Assembly (NCBI GenBank): GCA_936914845.1 | Contig: CAKZGE010000003.1 | Location: forward strand, 682,001-746,000 | Direction of reading: 5' to 3' | DNA: 64,000 nt | Origin: an uncultured Chloracidobacterium sp. | GTDB taxonomy: Bacteria; Acidobacteriota; Blastocatellia; Pyrinomonadales; Pyrinomonadaceae | The notes under the pieces: model-generated | Seen by the model: the letters and a program-made list of their open reading frames with translations, nothing else | What the model was told of the DNA's origin: nothing | Databases searched by the model: none | Position numbers and translations under genes: made by a program | Part shown: positions 7,799 to 14,850 of the stretch, in pieces | How positions within the stretch are numbered: position 1 is the stretch's first letter | Layout of the letters: each line of letters opens with the position of its first letter

Positions 7799-8126
7799 AA
7801 TACTCATCCTTGATCTTAAGTGCTTTCTCGATCTCTCTTTGCGGTGTGCTTTGGGTTTTCTTTTGAAACCCATTCATCAAGACAACCAATTTTCCTTCGT
7901 CAAAACAGCAGAATACCCTGAAAATATCTCCGTCAGACATAACACGGATCTCATAAAGACTGTCAACTCCCTCAAGCTTCTTTAGATACTGTTCCGATGG
8001 AAACTGAATTGTTTCTATCAGATCAAATGTCCAGATAAACTTTTCAATTACCTTTTTTCTTTGCTTGAACAAAAATTCACGAAAATAATGTTTGAAGTAT
8101 AAAACTTCTCGAAACTTTTCATCCAT
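7782..8126 (-). CDS. HigB/RelE-type toxin (phage Gp49-like)
   Basis: From the ATG at 8126 this is a 114-residue protein with the HigB/Gp49 pattern: LKKLEGVDSLYEIRVMSDGDIFRVFCCFDEGKLVVLMNGFQKKTQSTPQREIEKA. The central Y-E-I-R-V and late GFQKKTQ-TP segments are the usual hallmarks. Such toxins cleave mRNA on the ribosome. Upstream TTG codons up to 8156 are in frame, but the ATG fits the family. The gene starts only 31 bases after phhA, on the same strand. Confidence 0.87.
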   Translation of the reverse strand: MDEKFREVLYFKHYFREFLFKQRKKVIEKFIWTFDLIETIQFPSEQYLKKLEGVDSLYEIRVMSDGDIFRVFCCFDEGKLVVLMNGFQKKTQSTPQREIEKALKIKDEYYAEKR

Positions 8127-8138
8127 AATTATATTGGA

Positions 8139-8158
8139 AGTTGTCCGATAAGACAACT
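8139..8158. promoter_or_regulatory. inverted repeat overlapping the phhA stop, candidate toxin-antitoxin operator
   Basis: AGTTGTC-CGATAA-GACAACT is a perfect 7-bp inverted repeat whose right arm runs into the phhA stop codon. A minus-strand TATAAT-like sequence (AATATAAT) follows, immediately before the toxin ATG. Position suggests an autoregulatory site for the HTH antitoxin. Confidence 0.5.
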
Positions 8159-9089
8159 ATTCCGCGAAGCTTTCTATATATTTCCGCGTGACCTCTTTTA
8201 GTTCGGCGTAGGACGGGATGATGTATAGAACGGGCTGCATATCGCTATATGTAAACTCGTGGTTGATGACCTGTTCGAGGTCAAATTTACGCAGCTCGAC
8301 CTTGTCCGAAAAAGCGTGTTCGAGTTCGCCAAAGCTCGAGAGCAGACCGGCGCCGTAAGCCTTGATATCGCCCTCGTGTTCGACCAAGCCAAATTCGACG
8401 GTGAACCAATAAAGCCGCCCCAGCTGTTCTAGCTGTTCGTCCGTCGCCATACGTGCGCCGTAGCCGATGAACTGCGAATAGTCCGCAAAATTCTTGTTGG
8501 TAAACATCGGGATGTGGCCCATTGCTTCGTGAACGATGTCCGGTTCAGGCGTGTATTCGGGCCGCGAATGATGGCGAATATATTGTGTCGAAAGCATTGT
8601 GCGAAACGACAGCCAGCTCAGGAAAGAACGCGTGTCAACCAAACCCTCGATCGGCGCAAGCCGAAAATTGCTAAGTTCGTTGAGACGTCGATTCATTTCG
8701 GTCAGCTGCGGAATGCGTTCGTTTGAAATGCCGAGGTCTTTTTTTGCACGCAGATAAAACGGCGATGCGTGTCGCTGATGTAACTCTTCCAGACGCTCGG
8801 CAACGTGCTTCCAAATGCCTTGTTCTTCGTCGGTGTAATCGATGTCGGTGATCACGCCGGTCTCACGAAAGCGTTTAGACATTGCAGCGATATAGTCGCG
8901 GCGTTCACGGTATTTTTCGTCATTGGCCCCGGGATGATCAAGCTCCAGCTCTTCGATATCTTCAAAAGGCATATCGGTAAAAAGCGGCAGATCAGCATCG
9001 TCAACGTGGCGGTTCTCAAGCGGCATCGGCGGTGCGCTTTTTAGATCTGTCGAAGTTTGTGTCTGCATGGTCGTCGTTGCTCCCGTCAT
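8157..9089 (-). CDS. phhA: phenylalanine 4-monooxygenase
   Basis: This 310-residue tetrahydropterin-dependent hydroxylase converts phenylalanine to tyrosine. The facial triad is visible: H187 and H192 in PDIVHEAMGHIPMF and E232 in YWFTVEFGL. The pterin- and substrate-binding region (SFLSWLSFRTMLSTQYIRH) precedes it. There is a ~60-residue N-terminal extension before the catalytic core and no obvious ACT domain. It feeds tyrosine into the hppD/hmgA pathway further left. The divergent Lrp-type gene at 9244 is a likely regulator. Confidence 0.94.
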   Translation of the reverse strand: MTGATTTMQTQTSTDLKSAPPMPLENRHVDDADLPLFTDMPFEDIEELELDHPGANDEKYRERRDYIAAMSKRFRETGVITDIDYTDEEQGIWKHVAERLEELHQRHASPFYLRAKKDLGISNERIPQLTEMNRRLNELSNFRLAPIEGLVDTRSFLSWLSFRTMLSTQYIRHHSRPEYTPEPDIVHEAMGHIPMFTNKNFADYSQFIGYGARMATDEQLEQLGRLYWFTVEFGLVEHEGDIKAYGAGLLSSFGELEHAFSDKVELRKFDLEQVINHEFTYSDMQPVLYIIPSYAELKEVTRKYIESFAE

Positions 9090-9243
9090 AGGCTTAGATG
9101 TGGTGAGAAAATAAAGTTATCCGTAAATAAATAATTGTAATAAAGAACGAGGCGGAAAATGAATGGCGTTTGTGCGTTAATTATGCCGCGTGGGATTAAA
9201 ATATTAGTTTATTTGCTCAAAATACCTTAATATCTAAAGCAAT

Positions 9244-9693
9244 ATGGTTATTTCGACAGCCATCGACGACATTGACCGCAATATTTTGAAGGAGCTGCAG
9301 GCAGACGCCCGCACCAGCTACGCCGAACTTGGCCGCCGCGTCGGGCTGACGACGCCAGCCGTTATCGAACGTGTGCGAAAGCTAGAAGACGCCGGAATAA
9401 TCACCGGCTATCGGGCTGAGGTTGACACTTCGCGGGTCGGTTTGCCGATCATGGCATTTATCCGTATGAGCATTTCGGGCGTCGATTACAGCCGCATCGT
9501 GGACGTTGCGCAAAGCTCGCCTGAGGTGCTGGAATGTCATCGCGGAACGGGCGGCGATTCGTTCATAATGAAAGTTGCGGTGGCATCCGTCGAACATCTC
9601 CAGCAGGTCATCGACCGCCTAGTTCCTTATGGTATTACGACGACCACCATCGTGCTTTCGTCGCCTGTTAAACGCCGCATCATCGAGGTATAG
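9244..9693 (+). CDS. Lrp/AsnC-family transcriptional regulator
   Basis: This 149-residue protein has an N-terminal winged HTH (DDIDRNILKELQADARTSYAELGRRVGLTTPAVIERVRKLEDAGII) and a C-terminal RAM/ACT-like effector domain (YSRIVDVAQSSPEVLECHRGTGGDSFIMKVAV). It is divergent from phhA with a 154-base shared control region. That region is A+T rich and free of ORFs. A role in sensing an aromatic amino acid and controlling phhA is inferred from context. Confidence 0.88.
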   Translation: MVISTAIDDIDRNILKELQADARTSYAELGRRVGLTTPAVIERVRKLEDAGIITGYRAEVDTSRVGLPIMAFIRMSISGVDYSRIVDVAQSSPEVLECHRGTGGDSFIMKVAVASVEHLQQVIDRLVPYGITTTTIVLSSPVKRRIIEV

Positions 9694-9704
9694 ATCGCGT
9701 GTTT

Positions 9705-9750
9705 GCCGCGTAGCGGCTTGTCGATCGTAGCCGTGGGTTTCAACCCACGG
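9705..9750. repeat. REP-like palindromic unit 1
   Basis: A GCCGCGTAGCGGC hairpin (9705-9717) is followed by TAGCCGTGGGTTTCAACCCA-CGG, where CCGTGGGTT pairs perfectly with AACCCACGG (9731-9750). A partial repeat, GTGTTTCAACCCA, follows it. The same modules recur at 9798 and 10629. Confidence 0.85.
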
Positions 9751-9797
9751 AAAGGTGTTTCAACCCAAAGAACGAGAAAGAATTAAAATCCCTTTCT

Positions 9798-9879
9798 GCC
9801 GCGTAGCGGCTATTTGAATGTAGCCGTGGGTTTCAACCCACGGAAGGGTAGGCACAAATATCCCGTCGCGTCAGCGACG
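9798..9879. repeat. REP-like composite repeat, left copy
   Basis: Three hairpin modules lie in order: GCCGCGTAGCGGC (9798-9810), CCGTGGGTT/AACCCACGG (9824-9843) and CGTCGC-GTCA-GCGACG (9864-9879). The copy at 10629-10730 has the same order with nearly identical spacers. Together they bracket the unknown gene at 10039. Confidence 0.88.
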
Positions 9880-10038
9880 ATCGGCGGTCGAATTTGTGTA
9901 AAATAGACACATCAAATACGTCCGCGACAAAAGATCTCCCAAACCAAAGAGCGAAACCGTCTCGCGTGTAATTAGCGCGAATCGGAAGTAATATTCCAAT
10001 TTGGACTATCGAATTTGCGTTGATAAGGTTTCAAATAT

Positions 10039-10575
10039 ATGAGGCCTGTAAAATTTGAAAAGCTTGTTCGTATGGCGACTTTTGAGGAATTGGGGGCTTC
10101 GAGAAAGCCGGATCACAGAGCCATAAACGAAATACGCACATTAAAACGTCACGGCATTTCGACGAAGTATTCTCGCATCGACGACAGAACGTATCGCGTT
10201 GTCGCCTTTGCGTTAGATGTAGATAAAATAAACTATCTGATTCTTAAACGCGGCTTTGAAAAGGTAATTGAAAAGCCGGAGATCAAACCACCGTCCGACG
10301 TTGTAAAAACTCTTCTCAAACGACCGCGAAACGGAGCAGGCGGCGGCATACCCCTAACTCGCGGCGAGGTCGCGATGCTCTTTATCGACGGCTACGCCGG
10401 AGATCACCCAAACCTTTTAGATGTCCGCTCTCAAGGCTACGGCGAAGACGAGGAATGGGACGGCCTCACCCACGAAGACGTCATCGAAGATGAAAGCACC
10501 GCTTTCGTCTGGACAAAATGGGAACCTCTCGAACTCTGGCCCGACACACCTCATTTTGTATTCGTAAAAGAATGA
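10039..10575 (+). CDS. protein of unknown function between REP repeats
   Basis: This is a 178-residue soluble protein, basic at the N-terminus and acidic at the C-terminus (GEDEEWDGLTHEDVIEDEST). I do not recognise a domain. It has no signal peptide and no membrane helix. The repeated modules at 9798-9879 and 10629-10730 flank it in direct orientation, and the RAYT transposase gene lies next to the right copy. This suggests the gene may travel as passenger of, or simply sit within, a repeat cluster. Confidence 0.55.
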   Translation: MRPVKFEKLVRMATFEELGASRKPDHRAINEIRTLKRHGISTKYSRIDDRTYRVVAFALDVDKINYLILKRGFEKVIEKPEIKPPSDVVKTLLKRPRNGAGGGIPLTRGEVAMLFIDGYAGDHPNLLDVRSQGYGEDEEWDGLTHEDVIEDESTAFVWTKWEPLELWPDTPHFVFVKE

Positions 10576-10628
10576 CCTTCTCTGTCTGTCGTCTGGTCGG
10601 TTTTTTGTGCAGTTTTGTTATTGCCTTT

Positions 10629-10730
10629 GCCGCGTAGCGGCTACTTGAATGTAGCCGTGGGTTTCAACCCACGGAAAGGTGTTTCAACCCACGGAAGGGT
10701 AGACACAAATATCCCGTCGCGTCAGCGACG
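10629..10730. repeat. REP-like composite repeat, right copy
   Basis: It has the same modules as the left copy: GCCGCGTAGCGGC (10629-10641), CCGTGGGTT/AACCCACGG (10655-10674), then an extra GTGTTTCAACCCACGG segment and CGTCGC-GTCA-GCGACG (10715-10730). It ends just before the 3' end of the RAYT gene. Confidence 0.88.
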
Positions 10731-10743
10731 CCTGACCTTGCCA

Positions 10744-11196
10744 TCATCCGAACAAATATCGTTCGTCATATTCAATTTCATGCAGACGTAATAGCTCTAT
10801 ATATTCATCTTCGAACGAGCGATTTTGATGGTGGGTTTTCTGATTGCGAATATAATCGACCACCGCCGGAACTGCAGACTTGCTAACCGTAAAAACTCCA
10901 TAACCATCCTGCCAGGCAAAATTTGCCAGCTGCGGAAATTCCCGCCGCATCCAGTAAGACGAATCCCCTTTTATACGTTGCGCGATATCGCTGGGCGACG
11001 CTTTCGGCGGAGCTCCGATCAACGAATGAGCATGGTCAGGCATTCCGCCGACCCGAATTGCCGTAAACCCATGTTTGCGCGAAACGCCGCCGATATATGC
11101 CCAAACCCTTTCTTCTATTTCAGGAACAATGAACTGCTGACGATCCTTGGTGCTAAAAACTAAATGGTAATAACAATTCGAATACGTATTTGCCAT
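10744..11196 (-). CDS. REP-associated tyrosine transposase (RAYT, IS200-like)
   Basis: This 150-residue Y1_Tnp-family protein has the HUH metal-binding pair at H55/H57 (MPDHAHSLIG) and the catalytic tyrosine at Y115 (VVDYIRNQKTHH). It is complete for the family (about 150 residues). Single-strand nickases of this kind are thought to spread REP palindromes, which fits the hairpin repeats on both sides (9705-10730 and 11206-11286). The left and right flanking hairpins differ in sequence. Confidence 0.93.
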   Translation of the reverse strand: MANTYSNCYYHLVFSTKDRQQFIVPEIEERVWAYIGGVSRKHGFTAIRVGGMPDHAHSLIGAPPKASPSDIAQRIKGDSSYWMRREFPQLANFAWQDGYGVFTVSKSAVPAVVDYIRNQKTHHQNRSFEDEYIELLRLHEIEYDERYLFG

Positions 11197-11205
11197 GTTT
11201 TCATT

Positions 11206-11286
11206 CGTCGCTCCGCGACGGTTAATTTTTCTCCGCGCACCGTGGCGTAAACGCCACGGCTACATTCATACAGTCGCTCCGCGACT
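11206..11286. repeat. palindromic repeats upstream of the RAYT gene
   Basis: Three hairpins lie in a row: CGTCGCTCCGCGACG (11206-11220), CCGTGGCG-TAAA-CGCCACGG (11240-11259) followed by CTACATTC, and AGTCGCTCCGCGACT (11272-11286). They resemble the left-hand modules in plan (a tagged hairpin next to a CTACATTC/GAATGTAG sequence) but not in exact sequence. Confidence 0.75.
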
Positions 11287-11753
11287 CAAAGATTTATCTG
11301 ATATTGAATTCGTTTTGTTCGGATGATTTGCTCGAGTTCGGGAACTGAAAGCATAGCGTACGATAATGATTCCGGGTTTAGGCTGACGAAGCAGAAGCGG
11401 AATTTATCGCCGAGGCTTTCGCCGAAGTCAAATTCGTTTTGCGTTGCTCCAAAGAAAAATCCTTTCGGGATGTTTGGCAAAAATGCCCGCGTGCATTTTA
11501 ATTCTATGAGAGTTACTTCGTCTATGTGCGTTTCGATTGCGTTGAGCGACAAATCTGCTCCTGCCAATCTAGGGATCAAAATCATATCGAACGACCGCGA
11601 GTAATTTTTCGGTTGCCCGAGCAGTTCCAAAATTCGCTGACGCTCATCTCTATTTACGAAAAAGAAGCCTTGACGGAGAGACTCCATAAATTGAATTCCT
11701 TCTTTTTCCGTTGCATTGTTTTTGCGGGTGATCGTGAACGACTGGTCGGCCAT
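11286..11753 (-). CDS. putative PD-(D/E)XK nuclease-like protein
   Basis: This 155-residue protein has a possible PD-(D/E)XK core: D56 in SFDMILIP, then E84-L-K86 in TLIELKCTRAF. The following NEFDFGESLGDKFRFCFVSLN resembles the end of DUF3883-type nuclease-like domains. Its start overlaps the stop of the small XRE regulator by one base (TAATG), so it is translationally coupled. That is the arrangement of control protein plus restriction endonuclease genes. No methyltransferase adjoins. Function is inferred; the family match is by motif only. Confidence 0.5.
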   Translation of the reverse strand: MADQSFTITRKNNATEKEGIQFMESLRQGFFFVNRDERQRILELLGQPKNYSRSFDMILIPRLAGADLSLNAIETHIDEVTLIELKCTRAFLPNIPKGFFFGATQNEFDFGESLGDKFRFCFVSLNPESLSYAMLSVPELEQIIRTKRIQYQINL

Positions 11754-11989
11754 TAGCTTTCACCTCGCGTGGTTTCAAAATCAAAAAGCTCAGCAATTGG
11801 CAGTTCGAACGTATCGGCGAAGATGCCGATGTTTGATAGTGATATGTTGCGTTCGCCGCGTTCGACCATGCCGATGTAGGTGCGGTGAAAGCCGGTTAGT
11901 TCGGCGAGTTTTTCTTGGGAGAGGTTGTGTGCGGTGCGGAGTTCGCGGATGCGTTTGCCAAAGGCTTGAAGGAGTTTGAGATCGTGCAT
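11753..11989 (-). CDS. small XRE-family regulator, restriction control-protein-like
   Basis: This 78-residue protein is almost entirely one helix-turn-helix: FGKRIRELRTAHNLSQEKLAELTGFHRTYIGMVERGERNISLSNIGIFADTFELPIAELF. Size and sequence pattern resemble C (controller) proteins of type II restriction systems, and equally stand-alone XRE repressors. The ATG at 11989 is preferred; a TTG at 12091 would add 34 low-complexity residues. Two direct 13-bp near-repeats at 12112-12155 upstream may be its sites. Confidence 0.75.
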   Translation of the reverse strand: MHDLKLLQAFGKRIRELRTAHNLSQEKLAELTGFHRTYIGMVERGERNISLSNIGIFADTFELPIAELFDFETTRGES

Positions 11990-12091
11990 TTTGTTGTGAA
12001 TGCCGGGCGAGGCGGCCTGTAAACAAGAAGTTAGAAAATGCCGCGGGTCACAGGTTGTCTTGGGTTTTGCGGCCGTTCGTGCCGGTATCAA

Positions 12092-12396
12092 GAGCGACGC
12101 CGGCCATTCCTCAGACTATACGTATCGTATGCAGCCGATCAACAGACAATAAGTATCATTGGTGAATTATGACGGGCGGAGCGTAAGGAGCGTTTCCTTT
12201 TAATTGCTTATGCGGCGGCGGTGAAAATGCGAGTTTGAGCCTTTTTGGCGGTGCGCATCGCGTAGTGCAGAGGTTAGAATGTTCTGTTGCCAATTTTCAA
12301 CAAACATCTCGACCCGGTTCTAAAAATCGGACGCTCTAGCGGTCAGTGTGCCGCTATGCTAAAAACAAGGAAGCTCTATAAAATAGTATCTTTAAC
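12092..12396. other. gene-free stretch with candidate regulator sites
   Basis: No credible ORF lies here. It holds the paired CAGACtATAcGTA-type repeats at 12112-12155 and a short AGCGG...CCGCT hairpin near 12338-12355. It also contains the upstream region of the secreted protein at 12397. Confidence 0.5.
12112..12155 (-). promoter_or_regulatory. direct near-repeat, candidate C-box-like operator
   Basis: On the minus strand, TACTTATTGTCTG (12155-12143) and TACGTATAGTCTG (12124-12112) match at 11 of 13 bases, 31 bp apart (three helical turns). They resemble the ACTTATAGTC boxes bound by restriction C proteins. They lie 120-165 bp upstream of the preferred start of the small XRE gene. Confidence 0.4.
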
Positions 12397-13749
12397 ATGA
12401 ATAAGAGATGGATCAAGACCGGACTCATTTTAATGCTCTGCATTCAGGCGTCTGTCGGCAGTTTGTCAGCACAGGAAAAATTTGATGCGATCGCATACAC
12501 GGCTCCAAGGGGCTGGCAAAAAGAGGTGCTGCCGAATGCAGTGCAATTTTCGACCGAAGACAGGTCGGACGGTTCCTTTGCAGTAATGATGCTGTTCAAG
12601 GAACTGCCGGCGGGCAATGACCCCAGAAAGAATTTTGATCTTAGCTGGGAAAGCATCGTGCAAGGTTCATTTGGGCGATCGCTAAAGGCGGAGATGTCGC
12701 CAGCCGGAACGGATGGCAGTTGGACGATCCAAAGCGGTACCGCTACCACAGAATACAAAGGCTATAAGGCGGGACTTTTGCTGATGTCGGCAAGCGGCGG
12801 CGGAAAGGTCATAAACTTGCTCGTCATCATGAATTCGAGCAAATATCAGCCGAACACGGAAGCATTTATTAGTTCAATTGTTCTGCCAAAAATTGCGGCC
12901 TCGACCGCAGGCCGCGCTCAACCGCTTTCACCCCAGCCGCAAACATCGAAGTTTAGATTTAGCACCACAAATTTCGATAACGGCTGGAAGGCGACCGAAG
13001 AAAAAGATTGGGTTCGTGTGACCAAAGGAAATATTGTTGTATTGCTTCATTATCCTCATCCGAAAGAAAAAGAAACTTTCTTCGAACTCGAAAGCGAAGC
13101 CCGCACGTTCTGGGATCTGCTCGTTGCCCCGCGTTATAGCAATTTGGCAAATTTTGAGGTCTTGCGTTCCGACCGCGATTTTGAACCGGCAAGATATGCT
13201 GCCGGAAACGTAATTGAGAATGCGTCAGGAAAAAAGGTCTTCGTTGCTCTTTTCAGCAAATTAAAACGCGGTTGGATCGAGGTCATCGCACCGGACAAAG
13301 AAGCCTTTCTCAGAGAGTTTGGAAGAATCAACGTCAATGACGATATCATAAACTGGAAACCGCTTTTAGCCTTATTTGATTACAACAAATTTGGCGTTGA
13401 TGCCTCTGACCTGCAAGGAAAATGGGCTACAAATTTTGCCGGAACGACGCAATACGCAAATATCTATACCGGCAGATATGTCGGAGCCGTGACATCCGTT
13501 TCAGCAGAAAGTTACGATTTCGGCAACGGGAGTTCTTACAGTTGGCGGGTGGATGGAGCGACCAGTTCGCTCGGGCGAACCAATTTTTCCAAGGCTCAGT
13601 CAACGGGAAAATTCTCTCTTGTAAACAATTGGGAAATTCGTTTTTCCGATATTGAGGGCAGGCCGCAAACCTATCCGGTCCATTTTTCGATCATACGCGG
13701 CGGGAGAGTTTTGTGGGTCAACGGCAACGCCTTTGGGAGAATAAACTAG
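12397..13749 (+). CDS. secreted protein of unknown function
   Basis: This 450-residue protein has a signal peptide (GLILMLCIQASVGSLSAQ, cleavage near residue 25). Two similar-looking halves follow: an early domain with APRGWQKEVLPNAVQFSTED and a second with FDNGWKATEEKDWVRVTKGNIVVLLHYP, separated by a Pro/Gln linker near residue 180. The C-terminus is Tyr/Gly/Ser rich (NGSSYSWRVDGATSS), typical of beta structure. I do not recognise the family. It is convergent with the transporter gene that follows after 17 bases. Confidence 0.65.
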   Translation: MNKRWIKTGLILMLCIQASVGSLSAQEKFDAIAYTAPRGWQKEVLPNAVQFSTEDRSDGSFAVMMLFKELPAGNDPRKNFDLSWESIVQGSFGRSLKAEMSPAGTDGSWTIQSGTATTEYKGYKAGLLLMSASGGGKVINLLVIMNSSKYQPNTEAFISSIVLPKIAASTAGRAQPLSPQPQTSKFRFSTTNFDNGWKATEEKDWVRVTKGNIVVLLHYPHPKEKETFFELESEARTFWDLLVAPRYSNLANFEVLRSDRDFEPARYAAGNVIENASGKKVFVALFSKLKRGWIEVIAPDKEAFLREFGRINVNDDIINWKPLLALFDYNKFGVDASDLQGKWATNFAGTTQYANIYTGRYVGAVTSVSAESYDFGNGSSYSWRVDGATSSLGRTNFSKAQSTGKFSLVNNWEIRFSDIEGRPQTYPVHFSIIRGGRVLWVNGNAFGRIN

Positions 13750-13766
13750 TTAGGATATGGCGGATA

Positions 13767-14747
13767 CTATTTCGTGAGGCCTGAGCTTCTCCCAAGTTGC
13801 CCGGCGATGATGCTGATGATAAGGATCTGGAGAGCATGAAAGATCATCAACGGAACGATGATCATTCCGGCCGCCGGTGAAGCCCCGAAGATCACTTTTA
13901 AAAAGACGCTTCCGTGAACGAGCGATTTCTTCGTTCCGCAAAATTGAGCGGCGATGGTGTCTTCGCGGTCAAATTGAAGATAACCGGCAAATTGTCCGAT
14001 AAACAGGTAAACCGCGAGGAAAAGCCCCAGCACAGCCGCCGAAAGTATTGCCAGATCGCCAATGCTGACGTTGGAAAAGATCCGTTCTTCGAACGAATGA
14101 GCAAAACTGCGGTAGATGATGGAAAGGATCACCGCCTTGTCAAAAAGGGCGAGCTTTTTTTCGTGAAGCCGTGCGAATTCACCCCACCAACGTTGAAGCA
14201 CGATCCCCAGGACGACGGGAAAGATTATCTCAAGGCACAAATTGAAATAGACGCTCGAAAGATCGCCGCTGCCGCCGACAGAGACGGTAAATATTCCCAA
14301 CCATAAAGGTGTGACGACAATGCCGATAATGCCGGAAATGCTGGCGTTGAAGATGGCGGCCGGAATATTGCCTTTGGCAATGCCGACCATCATAACGGAA
14401 GAAGAAACGGTCGAAGGCATTACCGCCAGAAAGAATACCGCCAACCAAAGAAGCTGCTGGTGATCAGAATGAGCAAGGGCATAAAAGGGTAATACCAAAA
14501 GCGGGAAAAGTAGAAAGGTAGAAGATTGTATCAATAGGTGCAGCCGCCAATTCTTGAGGCCGGCCCTCAGCTTTTCCGGTGCGAGCCGCAGGCCGTAAAA
14601 AAAGAAGATCAGCGAAATGCCGATGCCGCTTATCCGCTCCAATGAAAGAATGCCGCCGCCCGAAGCAGCCTGCGGAAAAAAATATGCAAATACAATAACG
14701 GCGATGATCGCCAATATGAATTTATCGCGCATCGTTTGTAACATCAT
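13767..14747 (-). CDS. SBF-like (bile acid:sodium symporter fold) membrane transporter
   Basis: From the ATG at 14747 this is a 326-residue polytopic protein with about ten helices. It has the features of the SBF-like family: FFFYGLRLAPEKLRAGLKNWRLHLLIQ, VMPSTVSSSVMMVGIAKGN and QFCGTKKSLVHGSVFLKVIFG. The last motif is a strong hallmark of this family. Homologues transport organic anions with sodium, but the substrate here is unknown. Upstream in-frame codons to 14933 lie in pilC and the terminator and are rejected. Confidence 0.85.
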   Translation of the reverse strand: MMLQTMRDKFILAIIAVIVFAYFFPQAASGGGILSLERISGIGISLIFFFYGLRLAPEKLRAGLKNWRLHLLIQSSTFLLFPLLVLPFYALAHSDHQQLLWLAVFFLAVMPSTVSSSVMMVGIAKGNIPAAIFNASISGIIGIVVTPLWLGIFTVSVGGSGDLSSVYFNLCLEIIFPVVLGIVLQRWWGEFARLHEKKLALFDKAVILSIIYRSFAHSFEERIFSNVSIGDLAILSAAVLGLFLAVYLFIGQFAGYLQFDREDTIAAQFCGTKKSLVHGSVFLKVIFGASPAAGMIIVPLMIFHALQILIISIIAGQLGRSSGLTK

Positions 14748-14793
14748 CGCCGCTCTTATCACCGAAAGCCAAGTCCGCCCGCCGAAAATAAAG

Positions 14794-14819
14794 AAAAAAG
14801 GCCGCCCCGCAGGCAGCCT
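14794..14819 (-). terminator. rho-independent terminator after pilC
   Basis: On the minus strand, AGGCTGCC-TGCGG-GGCGGCCT forms an 8-bp stem (one wobble) followed by a run of T (14799-14794). It lies 32 bases past the pilC stop and separates pilC from the transporter gene. Confidence 0.85.
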
Positions 14820-14850
14820 CTTTTCGTTCAATTTGGCGATGGACGCGGTG

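Noticed and set aside
7493..7873. Longer antitoxin starting at 7873
   Set aside because: It would overlap the toxin gene by 92 bases, and the added residues are Lys/Arg-rich shadow; the ATG at 7798 has a good ribosome-binding site.
9705..9879. Possible CRISPR array from regularly repeated sequences
   Set aside because: The units are hairpin modules with irregular spacing and no unique spacers of constant length; a RAYT gene explains them better.
12092..12396. tRNA or small RNA gene in the gap
   Set aside because: No cloverleaf-like arms or T-loop sequence found; only a short hairpin.
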